Assembly (NCBI GenBank): GCA_945861535.1
Contig: CAMAUZ010000069.1
Coordinates: 1-42,846, forward strand
Reading direction: 5' to 3'
DNA from: Akkermansia muciniphila
GTDB taxonomy: Bacteria > Verrucomicrobiota > Verrucomicrobiia > Limisphaerales > BJHT01
Length of the DNA stretch: 42,846 bases
The first letter of the stretch is position 1. The number at the start of each line of letters is the position of its first letter. This document shows positions 9,650 through 18,819 of this stretch, piece by piece. The notes under the pieces are model-generated. The model was given only the letters and a program-made list of their open reading frames with translations, was not told where the DNA came from and did not search any database. A program made the translations under genes and the position numbers.

Positions 9650-9987
9650 GGGCGCATCTCAGTATCGTGCCCTTCACTTAGCACTCGGCCTTAGCCGGGT
9701 CCTGCTTGGGGAGAAGATGTGGGCAACCGTTTTTCCGCCTCCACCAGCCTCCTGGGCTTCTGCAAGCACCCTTCCCCGTGGCCGTCCCTGCCGGCCCACC
9801 TCGCCGCCGCCGAGACACTCAGCCACGACTGCGGCTACCACCGCCGCGACCAAGAACTCGCCGACGCCAAACGCGCCATTCTCGGCGGGTAGGTTCGGAG
9901 TTCCGCCTTCAGGCGGTCCGGCTTCCGGCGTAGCCGAGCACCCAGGCTTCTTTGGACGCGCCGCCGGCTGAAGCCGGGACTCCAAAC
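9650..9987. repeat. two intergenic repeats in a gene-free 442-bp gap
   Basis: The gap 9582-10023 holds no convincing gene. At 9650-9670 is a copy of the GGGCGCATCTCAGT end motif also found at 24230 and 34953. At 9893-9987 an imperfect inverted repeat (GTTCGGAGTTCC... to ...GGACTCCAAAC) encloses hairpins with stems CCGCC/GGCGG and CCGGC/GCCGG and loops TTCA and TGAA. Bases 9695-9892 between them form an open plus-strand frame, discussed in the findings. Confidence 0.7.
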
Positions 9988-10023
9988 TCTCCACCGGGCC
10001 AACCCTTGTAGAAACCAATGGCG

Positions 10024-10349
10024 TCAACTTAGTTTCAGCACCGTGGCGAGCGCATCGCTGATTTCCTCCATCTCCCCGGCGCTGGCCACTCCCAGCTTGC
10101 GGACGAACCGTATTTCGCCGCGGCTTTGATTTGATCCACGACAGCGACAGACGGGCGGCCGCTGCTGCGAACAGCGATGAGCAGCGGGAACTCCGTTTGC
10201 TCGTGCGCGCTGGAAAGAGGCACAACCATCAGCGTGCGACGGAGACGGTTGAAAGGCTGGCCGGAGAGGATGATGGCCGGGCGGGTCTTCCTTATCTCCG
10301 AGCCGATGGTCGGATCAAAGTTGACCAGGCAAATCTCGCCCCGGTTCAT
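10024..10349 (-). pseudogene. MazF/PemK-family toxin gene with a frameshift
   Basis: The N-terminal 78 residues are a good MazF/PemK ribonuclease: MNRGEICLVNFDPTIGSEIR, KTRPAIILS, then VVPLSSAHEQTEFPLL and VAVVDQIKAAAK. These toxins cleave mRNA and are held in check by a partner encoded just upstream. At 10110-10116 the frame slips: reading on gives an unrelated tail to 10035, while dropping to the next frame from 10113 gives IRFVRKLGVASAGEMEEIS and DALATVLKLS before TGA at 10024-10026, the normal family ending. One base appears to be missing in the A-run. The start at 10349 overlaps the antitoxin stop (ATGA), with AGGAG just upstream. It could be a true mutation or a sequencing error. Confidence 0.8.
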
Positions 10350-10561
10350 GGCTCCTGATCGTCGAAACGCTCCCAACCGGCCATGTCCTGTTCAAGGGCC
10401 TTGAGTTTGTTGACCCGGCGGCAGACGGCTTCGAGAGACGAGTCAGCGGGGCGCAGTTTCTTGCGCAGAAAATCGGTGACCACAGCCGAACGTTCGCCAG
10501 CCGGCACAGCTTCTCGGAAGCGCTGGCCCACATCGTCCGGGATGGCGAAGGTCATTTTCAT
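10346..10561 (-). CDS. antitoxin of a MazF-type module (ribbon-helix-helix-like)
   Basis: A 71-residue protein, MKMTFAIPDDVGQRFREAVP onward, with a beta-strand then two helices (ERSAVVTDFLRKKLR), the layout of CopG/MazE-like ribbon-helix-helix DNA-binding antitoxins. The acidic, Trp-containing C terminus (LEQDMAGWERFDDQEP) would be the toxin-binding tail. Its stop codon overlaps the toxin start by ATGA, so the two are translationally coupled, and modules of this kind normally repress their own promoter. The antitoxin gene is intact while the toxin gene is frameshifted. The family call is by eye. Confidence 0.78.
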   Translation of the reverse strand: MKMTFAIPDDVGQRFREAVPAGERSAVVTDFLRKKLRPADSSLEAVCRRVNKLKALEQDMAGWERFDDQEP

Positions 10562-10599
10562 GGTGGGTCAAGCCGTGCGCGGAAAGGTGGGCCTAACAT

Positions 10600-11946
10600 T
10601 CAGCCTGCCAACCCCGCCAGCGTGCCGGTGCTGTCGCCGAGGGAGTGGACCTTGATGCTCATGCGGTCCAGCATGGCTAGCCAGAGGTTGTTGAGCGGCG
10701 TTTCCTTGGGATAGACGATGTGCCGGCCGGGCTTGATGGTGCCGCAGCCCTGGCCGAGGAGCAGGACGGGGAGGTTGTCGTGGTTGTGGGCGTTGCCGTC
10801 GGAATTGCCGCTGCCGTAAGCGACCATGCAGTGATCGAGCAGCGTGCCGTCGCCTTCTTTCACGGATTTCAGTTTGCCGACGAGGTAGGCGAGTTGGCGG
10901 ATGTGGAAGCGGTTGATCTCGGCGATTTTCTCCAGCTTGGCGGCGTCGTTGCCGTGGTGGGAGAGGTCGTGGTGACCTTCGCGCACGCCAATGAAGGAGT
11001 AGGGTTTGTTGCTGCCTTCATTGGCGATCACGAACGTGCAGACGCGCGTGGTGTCGGTCTGGAAGGCCAGCGTCATGAGGTCGCCCATCAGGCGAATGTG
11101 TTCCTCGTAGGTGGCGGGGATGCCGGTCGGGGCGGTCACGCCTTCAGGGGCCTTGGGCTCGGGGAATTTGCCGGCGCGCTCGATGCGTTGTTCGATGTCG
11201 CGGACGGAGGTGAAATATTCATCGAGCTTCTGCTGGTCGTGTTTGCTGACCTTGCCCTGGAGTTCGCGATAATCCTCGCGCACTAGGTCGAGCACGCTCT
11301 TGCGCTGGGCGTCGCGCTGCTGGCGTTCCTTGGCCGAGCCGGCGCTGAAAAGGCGCTCGAAGACGAGCTTCGGGTTGACTTCCTTGGGCAACGGTTGCGT
11401 GGCCGAGCGCCAGGACATGGTGGAGGAATAGAGGCAGCTGTAGCCGCTGTCGCAGTTGCCGGCCATCGCGCCGGATTCGCAGCCGATCTCGAGCGAGGGC
11501 AGGCGGGTCTGGTCACCGATGCGCGAGGCGACGACCTGATCGACGGAGATGCCGGCGCGGATGTCGGTGCCGTCGGTCTTGCGTGGCTGGGCGCCGGTGA
11601 GGAAGGCGGTGAGCGCGCGGGCATGGTCGCCGCCGCCATCGCCGTGGGCGCGGGCCTTGTCGGCGGTGAGGCCGGTGAGCACGGTGAGATAGTCACGATG
11701 TCCGGCGAGCGGCTTGAGGAGGTCGGGCAGGGCGAACTCGGACCCCTCGGCGGCGGGGGTCCACAGCTTCATGTTCTTGCCGTTCGGGACGTAGATGAAC
11801 GCCATGCGGTTGGGCGCGGCCTTGGCTTCCTTGGTGCCGGCGGCCCACGAGGTGAGCGGCCCCATGGCTTCGAGCCACGGCAGGGCGAGGGTGGCGCCGA
11901 GGCCGCGGAGGACTGCCCGACGGGAGACGTGGAGGGATGAGTTCAT
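10600..11946 (-). CDS. DUF1552 domain protein, Tat-exported
   Basis: A 448-residue protein of the DUF1552 family, known for the HXXSHH motif, seen here as HDLSHH in REGHHDLSHHGNDA at about residue 315. The N terminus has a twin-arginine signal (SRRAVLRGLGATLALPWLEA). Other landmarks are MAFIYVPNGKNMKLWTP, GDGGGDHARALTAFLTG, and GSGNSDGNAHNHDNLPVLL near the end. Its start codon overlaps the stop of the DUF1592-family cytochrome gene by ATGA, so the two are coupled. This pairing is a recurring module in Planctomycetota and Verrucomicrobiota; the biochemical role is unknown. Confidence 0.93.
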   Translation of the reverse strand: MNSSLHVSRRAVLRGLGATLALPWLEAMGPLTSWAAGTKEAKAAPNRMAFIYVPNGKNMKLWTPAAEGSEFALPDLLKPLAGHRDYLTVLTGLTADKARAHGDGGGDHARALTAFLTGAQPRKTDGTDIRAGISVDQVVASRIGDQTRLPSLEIGCESGAMAGNCDSGYSCLYSSTMSWRSATQPLPKEVNPKLVFERLFSAGSAKERQQRDAQRKSVLDLVREDYRELQGKVSKHDQQKLDEYFTSVRDIEQRIERAGKFPEPKAPEGVTAPTGIPATYEEHIRLMGDLMTLAFQTDTTRVCTFVIANEGSNKPYSFIGVREGHHDLSHHGNDAAKLEKIAEINRFHIRQLAYLVGKLKSVKEGDGTLLDHCMVAYGSGNSDGNAHNHDNLPVLLLGQGCGTIKPGRHIVYPKETPLNNLWLAMLDRMSIKVHSLGDSTGTLAGLAG

Positions 11947-14330
11947 GGCGATGATTCCTGTTGTTGACTTAGTTCGGTGCCGCGCCGCAAGCGGAACGGG
12001 TCGCTTTTGACGATGCCGGTTACCAGTGCGGAAAACTTGTAATCACTGCGCGCCAGCGTGTCGGCGATTTGTCTGACGGCGCGGGCGTCATAATATTCCA
12101 ACCCACGTCCGAGGGCGAAGATGAGCAGCTTTTCGGTGAGGTTGCGCACGAGCAGTTCCTTCTTGTCCTTGAGGATGGTTTTCAATTCGGCCGGTCCCTG
12201 GAAGGACTTTCCATCCGGCAAGGTGCCCGAGGAATCAATGTCCGCGGTGCCGTCCTGTTTGCGATAGGCACCGACGGCGTCGTAGTTCTCGAAGGCAAAT
12301 CCGAGCGCGTCCATCTGCGTGTGGCAACTGGCGCAATTCGGATTGGCGCGGTGCTGTTCCATGCGCTGGCGCAGCGTGCCGGTGAGCTGCTTCTGCGCTT
12401 CGAGTTCGGGCGCGCCCGGCGGCGGCGGCGGCGGGGGCGTGCCGAGGATTTGCTCGAGCACCCAGCGACCGCGTTTGACGGGCGAGGTGCGCGTCGGGTT
12501 GGAGGTGACGGTGAGCACGCTGGCCTGGGTGAGCAGACCGCCCCGCTCTTTCATGGGCAGGGAGACGCGGACAAACATGTCCCCGCGAATCGGCTCGCCG
12601 CCGGGGCGCCGGTCCTTCCCCTTGGCATCCATCCAGTTGCCCACCGTATCAGCAATGCCGTAGTGCCGGGCGAGCACTGCCGTCAGATAGGTGAAATCTC
12701 CATCAATGAGGTCCAGAACACTGCGGTCTTCGCGCACAATTTCGCCGAAGAACAACTCCGTTTCGCGCAGCATCGCGGCGCGGAGTTTCTCGTTGAAATT
12801 GGGGAAAAGTTTCGCGTCCGGCGCGAAGGTCTGGAGCCGCCGCAATTGCAACCACTGCATTGCAAAGTTCTCGACGAGCGCAGCGGCCTGCGGGCTTTTC
12901 AACATGCGGCGGACCTGTGCGTCGAGGTTGGCGGTGAGCTGGTTTTTGCCGGCAAGTGCGAACAGTTCGTCGTCGGGCATCGTGCTCCAGAGGAAATAGG
13001 AGAGGCGCGAGGCGAGTTGAAATTCGTCGAGCGGATGTGCCTGCGGCTGCGTGGGGCGGTCGTCGAGTTCCACGCGAAAGAGAAACTTCGGCGAGATGAG
13101 CACGGCCTGCACCGCGAACTGGATGCCCGCCTCCCAGCTTCTCCCGCCCGCTTCGGTAGTCTCGACGATCTTCACCAACCGCTCGATTTCAGCGGCTGTG
13201 GCGGGCCGACGGAAGGCGCGCGTGGCGAATCGCGTGACGATCTCGCGGGTCTGCTCGGCTTTGGATTTGCCGGGGGTGCAAGTCATGATGCGGCGATGGC
13301 TGAGCGGGCGCGTGTCGGTCGGGCCGGTGAGTTCGATGTACTCGACGAAGAGCATCCGCGGCAACTCGCCGGCGGGGGAGGGATTCAGGAGCTTGATGCC
13401 CGCGTTGAAGCTGCTGGGTTCGAGGTGAAACTTGTATTCGAGGATCTCCGGCTTCTTCTGCGTGGCCGTGACCTCGAAGGTTTTAAGCTCCCGCTTGTCG
13501 AGCATGAACGCGGCCTTCACGGGGTCCGTGCCTTCGGGCGTGAGACCGTAAACCCGCGCGCGCAGGATGTATTCGCCGTCCGTGCTGAGCTTGTAATCGG
13601 TGAAGAGCAGGCCCTTGTCCGTCGCGCGAAATCCGGCCGGGAAAGTGCCGCTGGGTTGCAGATACTTGGACGTCTGGCGGCGCACAGGCGGCTTCGGCAC
13701 GTTCACGATGATGGCGGACGCGGTGATGTTCTCCGCGGCGGCGAGGTAGCGTTCCATCAGCACGGGCGAGAGCGTCAGCACGTCGCCGATGTTATCGAAA
13801 CCGTGGCCGATGTCGTCGGTGGGGAAATCTTCGGCGGGATTGAAATCGACGCCGACGAGGTCGCGGATGGTATTGGCGTACTCGGTGCGGTTGAGACGGC
13901 GAAGCGTGACGCGACCGGGGTCGGGCTTGGCGCTGTTCTCGGCGCGTTCCATCGCGGCGTGGACCGCACCGGTGAAGGCGGCAAGTTCGGCGGGCGAGGG
14001 GCGGCCTTTTTTCTGCGGCGGCATTTCGCCGGAAGCAACCTGGTTGAGCACGCTCTGCCAAAGTTTGCGCTGTTTGAGCAGGGAGTCCGAGGTCTTGAGC
14101 GGCTGCAGGTTCAGCTCGCCCTTCTGCACCTTGTCGCCGTGGCATTCGACGCAGTGTTTATCGAAGAAGGCCGGCGTGACTTTGGCGAACTCAGCGGCGG
14201 GGGCGGCGTTCGCACGGAAGCCACTGGCGAAAAGCAGCGCGCAGAGGAGACCGAGGCCGCCACGGAGCAGCGCCGCGAACTCCAGTGACCAGCGCGAACG
14301 GCGGTGATGGCGGGGATTTGAACTTGGCAT
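11943..14330 (-). CDS. multidomain cytochrome-c protein (DUF1587/1595/1592/1588/1585)
   Basis: A 795-residue secreted protein. A signal-like hydrophobic segment (LLCALLFASGF) is followed by a cytochrome c domain with the haem motif CVECH at about residue 60. In order come DUF1587 (RRLNRTEYANTIRDLVGVDF), a carbohydrate-binding-like middle section, DUF1595 (TRAFRRPATAAEIERL), DUF1592 (FQLASRLSYFLWSTMPDDEL), DUF1588 with a proline run and a second haem motif CASCH, and DUF1585 to the end. This is the full standard architecture. ATG 14330 is chosen over 14363 because it gives a more normal signal peptide. The gene is the upstream partner of the DUF1552 gene. Proposed roles in extracellular redox or polymer degradation are inference. 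Confidence 0.93.
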   Translation of the reverse strand: MPSSNPRHHRRSRWSLEFAALLRGGLGLLCALLFASGFRANAAPAAEFAKVTPAFFDKHCVECHGDKVQKGELNLQPLKTSDSLLKQRKLWQSVLNQVASGEMPPQKKGRPSPAELAAFTGAVHAAMERAENSAKPDPGRVTLRRLNRTEYANTIRDLVGVDFNPAEDFPTDDIGHGFDNIGDVLTLSPVLMERYLAAAENITASAIIVNVPKPPVRRQTSKYLQPSGTFPAGFRATDKGLLFTDYKLSTDGEYILRARVYGLTPEGTDPVKAAFMLDKRELKTFEVTATQKKPEILEYKFHLEPSSFNAGIKLLNPSPAGELPRMLFVEYIELTGPTDTRPLSHRRIMTCTPGKSKAEQTREIVTRFATRAFRRPATAAEIERLVKIVETTEAGGRSWEAGIQFAVQAVLISPKFLFRVELDDRPTQPQAHPLDEFQLASRLSYFLWSTMPDDELFALAGKNQLTANLDAQVRRMLKSPQAAALVENFAMQWLQLRRLQTFAPDAKLFPNFNEKLRAAMLRETELFFGEIVREDRSVLDLIDGDFTYLTAVLARHYGIADTVGNWMDAKGKDRRPGGEPIRGDMFVRVSLPMKERGGLLTQASVLTVTSNPTRTSPVKRGRWVLEQILGTPPPPPPPGAPELEAQKQLTGTLRQRMEQHRANPNCASCHTQMDALGFAFENYDAVGAYRKQDGTADIDSSGTLPDGKSFQGPAELKTILKDKKELLVRNLTEKLLIFALGRGLEYYDARAVRQIADTLARSDYKFSALVTGIVKSDPFRLRRGTELSQQQESSP

Positions 14331-14402
14331 GACGCGCACGCGGAAACGACTGGCCGCACCCAAAGGCGATTCAGGTGCGGCGTTGCGAGGCGGGATCGGG
14401 GA

Positions 14403-15695
14403 TTACTGCGCGACGGTGAGGGTGTGTTTCACCGGCACGAGCGCGGCGCGGACTTCGGCGTCGAGGGCTTCCTGCCGCGCGCCGAGGCGCTTGCGGATGA
14501 CGCCGAGGGCGGCGGCGGTCTCGGCGTCGCCTTTCACTTCCGCGGGGAGATTGCGGAAGCCGGTGATGACTCCCTTGATCATCGTGGTCTCGAAATTTTG
14601 CTTCGCGGCGACGGCCCCGAGCACCTTGCCGAATGCCTCATCAAACGGCGTGCTGGGAAATTCCGCCGCGAGATTCACGCCCGACTCGAGCTGCTCCTTG
14701 CTGAATTCTTTCGTCACTTTGCCCCACGTCACCTTGGCCTTGGCAGCCGTGAGATTTTTCACTTTCAGCGTGAGGCGGTTCAGATCCTGGTTGAACGGAA
14801 AGAACGGCGTGATGCTGCGCGTGCTGGCCGAACTTTTCGGATCGGCGTCGAAGCAAAACGGATAGCGGCGGCTCTCGAACTCGACGCCCGCGCCGGCTTT
14901 GCCGAGCACTTTGTGACCGCCCGTGGCGGTGGTTTCTCCAGTAAGATCAACGGTGATCTCACCGATGTTGCCGTCCACGCCGAGGGCTTCGAGAAAGGCG
15001 TAGGCCATGACGAGGTGGCCGTTGGGTCCGGGATGGAAACCATCCTTGCCGCACACATCGTAGCCCTCGCCGAGCGCGGCCTTGGCCTTGGTCATCGCCT
15101 CGATCATCGGGCTGTGGACGTCCGCGTAGGTCTGGCTGAATTCCTTGGCGAGCTTGCTGCCGATGCCGCCGAGCTGGGAGAGACTGTGGTTGTAGCCATC
15201 GGCGGATTTGCCGGGCGGGAAGCTGGTGCGGGCGCCGAAGAATTTCGTGTCCACCGCGCCGGGGCTGCCGACGACGATGTGCTTCACGCCGGCGGCCGCG
15301 AGCTTCTTGACCACCGTGCGCATGTTGTTTTCGTAGCTCTTCCCCACGTTTTCATCGAACGGGCGGTAGCCGCCATCGTTCATGCCGTAGCACGTTGTGG
15401 CGACCGTGGGCTGAAACGCCGCGAGATCATTCTCCAACCGCCCGGCGAAACCGCCCGCCGTCTCGCCGCCCCAGCCGAACTGGAAGACCTTGATGTCCGG
15501 CCGCCCCGTGCAGGCCACGAGATAGGCCTCCATGAATTTGCTGTACAGCTTCTGCTCGGTGATCGAGTCGCCGATGATGGCGACGCGGGCATCCGGCGGC
15601 AGCGCGTTGGCCGCGTGGAGGCCGGTGGTTGACGAGGTGAGCAGGCCCGCGAGCAGCGAACCGGTGAACAGCGGAAGACGAAACATTTTGGTCAT
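14403..15695 (-). CDS. SGNH/GDSL-type hydrolase, secreted
   Basis: A 430-residue protein with an N-terminal signal peptide (LPLFTGSLLAGLLTSSTTG, cleavage near HAANA). SGNH landmarks: VAIIGDSITEQ (nucleophile Ser, about residue 44), FGWGGETAGGF (Gly block), GMNDGGY (Asn), and DGFHPGPNGH (Asp-x-x-His). Enzymes of this kind are esterases or acetyl-esterases, often acting on polysaccharides. The C-terminal third (residues 270-430) is an additional domain ending in a helical, charged stretch. It lies 72 bases upstream of the DUF1592-family gene on the same strand and is probably expressed with it. Confidence 0.88.
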   Translation of the reverse strand: MTKMFRLPLFTGSLLAGLLTSSTTGLHAANALPPDARVAIIGDSITEQKLYSKFMEAYLVACTGRPDIKVFQFGWGGETAGGFAGRLENDLAAFQPTVATTCYGMNDGGYRPFDENVGKSYENNMRTVVKKLAAAGVKHIVVGSPGAVDTKFFGARTSFPPGKSADGYNHSLSQLGGIGSKLAKEFSQTYADVHSPMIEAMTKAKAALGEGYDVCGKDGFHPGPNGHLVMAYAFLEALGVDGNIGEITVDLTGETTATGGHKVLGKAGAGVEFESRRYPFCFDADPKSSASTRSITPFFPFNQDLNRLTLKVKNLTAAKAKVTWGKVTKEFSKEQLESGVNLAAEFPSTPFDEAFGKVLGAVAAKQNFETTMIKGVITGFRNLPAEVKGDAETAAALGVIRKRLGARQEALDAEVRAALVPVKHTLTVAQ

Positions 15696-15922
15696 GGGCG
15701 GCGTTCGATTGCGAACCGGGGCCTTTATTCAACCCGCTCGGGAAATCGGCCCCTCCCGAAGGGCGAAAGTAAATAAGCGTGAAAACTGGCCACCAACCAC
15801 GGCGAGCCACCGTTGGGAACGGCGTGGCAGAGCCGGTGGCAATCGGGGTGCGTGCCGGTGGCACACAGCGGCGACAAGGCCGGTCGCGACCGCGGACGCG
15901 CACGCTCCGGCCCCGCTCAGCT

Positions 15923-18109
15923 TCAGCGCGCTTCAGGGCCGCGCTTGTCCGTGCCCACCTGCAGGTTTTTGATACCCGCGAGGAAGCGCACGTGATCCGC
16001 CAGAATCTTCAGTGTCTCCTCCAGATACGGATCCATCGTCGGTTCGCTCTCGGCCGTGGCGGGGTCTTCGGCGTCGGGATTCGGCACGGCGCCGATCACT
16101 TCCACATCCTTGATTTCCTTGGCTTTCTTGGCCAGGGCGGGCGGCAGGGGTTTGTTCTTTTCCGCCGTCTCGAGGGTGACTTCGAAGAGCTTGTAGTCCG
16201 GCGGCGGCCGCTGGGCGCGTTCCTTTTTGCGGACCTCACCGCGCGCCTTCTGCTCGTCCTTTTCCGTGCGCCGTATCGTTTCGTTGAGCGAGACGCTCTT
16301 TTCTTCGCGCTGTTTTTTCACCGTCTCGATGTCCTGCAGGATGTAGCTGAAATCGACGCTGCCGCGCAGCCGCTCGGCCGAGCGCTTGCGCAGTTCCGCC
16401 AGGTGCGGTTGCACCAGGTTCATGCGCTCGTGGGCCACGGGATCGATCCGGTCGGCCGCGAGGCAGTTGGGCAGGCTGGCTTCGCCCATTTCCATGAAAT
16501 CGTAAATCGACGGCAGCAGCACGTCGGGCACCACGCCCTCCTTCTGTGTCGTGCCGCCTTCGACCCGATAAAACTTGGAGATCGTGAACTTGAGTTTGCC
16601 CGGATCGGGAATCATCGACGCGTTAATGAACTGGCTCAGCGGCATCAAGGTCTGGACCGTGCCTTTGCCGTGAGTGGTCTTGTCACCGACGATCACCGCG
16701 CGCCCATAGTCCTGCAACGCCGCGGCCACAATTTCCGACGCCGACGCGCTGAGATGGCTGACGGCGACCACCAGCGGGCCGTCGTAGATGACTTTCGGAT
16801 CGGTGTCGGCGAGCACCTGGGTGCGGCCGCGCTGGTCCTTGACCTGGACGACGGGGCCTTTCTTGTAGAACAGGCCGGCCAGATCGACGGCCTCTGTGAG
16901 CATCCCGCCGCCGTTGCGGCGCAGGTCGAGGATGATGCCTTTGACCCCTTCTTTTTTCATCCGCTGCAACAGGACCGACACGTCGGCGGCGCAGTGTTCG
17001 TAAAACTGCGGCAACGTCACCACGCCCCAGCGTTCCGCGACGCCGGCGGCGTCCGTGCGCTCGGTGAGCACGGCCTTGGCCTTCTGTTCGGTGAGTTTGA
17101 TTTCATCGCGGATGATTTTCACGATGCGCCGCTCCGAGCCATCGACGGACGTGGCCGGAATGACCGTGAGGCGGACCTCGGTGTTGCGCGGGCCGCGGAT
17201 CATTTCGACGACCTTGTTGAGCTTCATATCGACGGTGTCCACCGGCTCTGCCGGACCCTGCGCCACCGCGATGATGCGGTCGTTGGGCTTGATCTGCTTA
17301 CTCATATCCGCCGGGCCGCCGGGGACAACGCTGCGGATGCGGGTGTAGCCGTCCTCGAATTGCAGCACCGCACCGATGCCGCTGAGCGAGAGCTTCACAT
17401 TGTTGATGTCGAAGTTGGTGGCCTCGATGGGACTCATGTAATCGGAGTGCGGATCGTAGCAGTGCGCCAGCGCCGTCAGGTAGGCCTCGAGAATCTCCGT
17501 GGTGTCGTACTCCTTCATCGTCTTGAGCAGGCGCGCGTAGCGTTTGGAAATGATCTTGAGGCGCTCCTCGGCGACTTTCGGCTGGTCGGCCACGGCTTTG
17601 TCTTTCGAGAGGCGGTCGGCCAGCAGCTCGAATTTCATGCGCGCGCGCCAGAGCCGCTCAGCCTCGGACTGGTCCTTGGGCCACGGCAGTTTGTTGCGCA
17701 GCGGCAGGAATTTCTCATCCACGGAGAAATCCATTTCTTCTATGAGAATTTTTTGCACCAGCTCGTTGCGCTCCTTCAGGCGCACCAGATAGACAGAGAA
17801 GATGTCGAAGGCCGGGGCCGAATTCCCGGCGCGCACCAACTCGTGGATCGTCTTGCCGTAGCGCTTGGTGAAGCCGTCCACGTCGGGCTGCAGAAAGACG
17901 AGGTGATTGTAGTCGAGCGCGTCGAGGTAGTTCTTGAGGAACATCTGGCCGATGGCCTCGTCCAGCGGCGCCTGGCGGTAATGAGCTTGCTCGAGCAACC
18001 GCCCGACCGTCGCGGTCACGCGATCGGCTTGATTGCGGGTGAACGGAACGCCGCCGCGGGAGTCCGCGGCCAGGACGAGGAACGCCAGAAGGATTGCAAA
18101 ACAGCGCAT
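15923..18109 (-). CDS. prc: C-terminal processing (tail-specific) protease, Prc type
   Basis: A 728-residue periplasmic S41 protease. Signal peptide MRCFAILLAFLVLAADSRGG, a long N-terminal helical domain, a PDZ domain at about 235-325 (LSGIGAVLQFEDGYTRIRSV and GGPADMSKQIKPNDRIIAV), then the S41 core at about 345-530. The catalytic Ser is in SHLSASASEI (about 456) and the Lys in HGKGTVQ (about 482). A charged C-terminal domain follows, as in E. coli Prc, and overall length is comparable. The family trims C termini of envelope proteins and cell-wall enzymes. ATG 18109 is chosen over 18283 because it starts the signal peptide and has AGAGAAAAG shortly upstream. Confidence 0.93.
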   Translation of the reverse strand: MRCFAILLAFLVLAADSRGGVPFTRNQADRVTATVGRLLEQAHYRQAPLDEAIGQMFLKNYLDALDYNHLVFLQPDVDGFTKRYGKTIHELVRAGNSAPAFDIFSVYLVRLKERNELVQKILIEEMDFSVDEKFLPLRNKLPWPKDQSEAERLWRARMKFELLADRLSKDKAVADQPKVAEERLKIISKRYARLLKTMKEYDTTEILEAYLTALAHCYDPHSDYMSPIEATNFDINNVKLSLSGIGAVLQFEDGYTRIRSVVPGGPADMSKQIKPNDRIIAVAQGPAEPVDTVDMKLNKVVEMIRGPRNTEVRLTVIPATSVDGSERRIVKIIRDEIKLTEQKAKAVLTERTDAAGVAERWGVVTLPQFYEHCAADVSVLLQRMKKEGVKGIILDLRRNGGGMLTEAVDLAGLFYKKGPVVQVKDQRGRTQVLADTDPKVIYDGPLVVAVSHLSASASEIVAAALQDYGRAVIVGDKTTHGKGTVQTLMPLSQFINASMIPDPGKLKFTISKFYRVEGGTTQKEGVVPDVLLPSIYDFMEMGEASLPNCLAADRIDPVAHERMNLVQPHLAELRKRSAERLRGSVDFSYILQDIETVKKQREEKSVSLNETIRRTEKDEQKARGEVRKKERAQRPPPDYKLFEVTLETAEKNKPLPPALAKKAKEIKDVEVIGAVPNPDAEDPATAESEPTMDPYLEETLKILADHVRFLAGIKNLQVGTDKRGPEAR

Positions 18110-18363
18110 AACTTTTCTCTGCTTTAAGTTGGATCGACGGGCCGGACAGTCACCCACGCCCCCGGCATTTGCCAGAGATTTCAGACTCCGCGACGCCGTA
18201 GCCGACGACGTGGAGGCGGACGATCCCGCACCCACAGGACGACCATTCGCCTCGGCAACTCGGCCGCTGCTGTTTCCGAGCAACGCCCCAGTCTGCGCTC
18301 CCCGCGCTGCGAGGTCGGGGAAAATAACCTGTCAAACTCAGCCCCGCCGTTTAGAAACTCGCC

Positions 18364-18819
18364 ATGACCAAGCTGCTTGTCATTCTGGCAATCGGCCTCG
18401 TGTGCGAGGCCATCGGCGTCGTTTTTCTGAGCAAAGGCCTCCGGCAGATCGGCGAGGTGCAGCAGGTCAACGTGCGCGAAGTCATCGCCGTGGTGAAACG
18501 CGGCGTCACCAACACCTACATCCTTTCGGGCGTTTTCTTCGAGGCCGTCTTTTTCGGCTGCCTGCTCGTGCTCATGTCCAGGAGCGATGTCAGCTTCCTC
18601 TGGCCGCTGACGGCCGTGAGCTTTGTGCTCACCACCCTCGCCGCCAAATTTTTCCTCCACGAAGAAGTCTCGCCACTGCGCTGGGGCGGCGTCTGCCTCA
18701 TCATGTGTGGCGCCGGCCTGATCACCTGGAGCGAGAAGATGAAGCCGGTCGTCCCTGCGCCCGCGGCCACCACCACCACCACCACCGCGTTCATCGCCGG
18801 ACCCGCGAGTACGCCGTAA
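18364..18819 (+). CDS. small EamA/DMT-like membrane protein
   Basis: A 151-residue protein with four hydrophobic helices: LVILAIGLVCEAIGVVFLS, YILSGVFFEAVFFGCLLVLM, FLWPLTAVSFVLTTLAAKFF, and a last one ending CLIMCGAGLITWSEK. The helix-3/helix-4 region with FLHEEVSPLRWGGVCLIM matches one half of an EamA/drug-metabolite transporter, so it may work as a dimer like small multidrug exporters. The tail is a low-complexity Thr run (ATTTTTTAF). It is transcribed divergently from the protease gene across a 254-base spacer that should hold both promoters. Substrate unknown. Confidence 0.8.
   Translation: MTKLLVILAIGLVCEAIGVVFLSKGLRQIGEVQQVNVREVIAVVKRGVTNTYILSGVFFEAVFFGCLLVLMSRSDVSFLWPLTAVSFVLTTLAAKFFLHEEVSPLRWGGVCLIMCGAGLITWSEKMKPVVPAPAATTTTTTAFIAGPASTP

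Noticed and set aside
9674..10225. A 183-codon minus-strand open frame.
   Set aside because: It overlaps the toxin gene in another frame and reads through the hairpin repeat at 9893-9987.
12069..14288. A 739-codon plus-strand open frame.
   Set aside because: It is antisense to the DUF1592-family cytochrome gene, whose haem motifs and domains are unmistakable.
15779..18127. A 782-codon plus-strand open frame.
   Set aside because: It is antisense to the Prc-type protease with intact PDZ and catalytic motifs.
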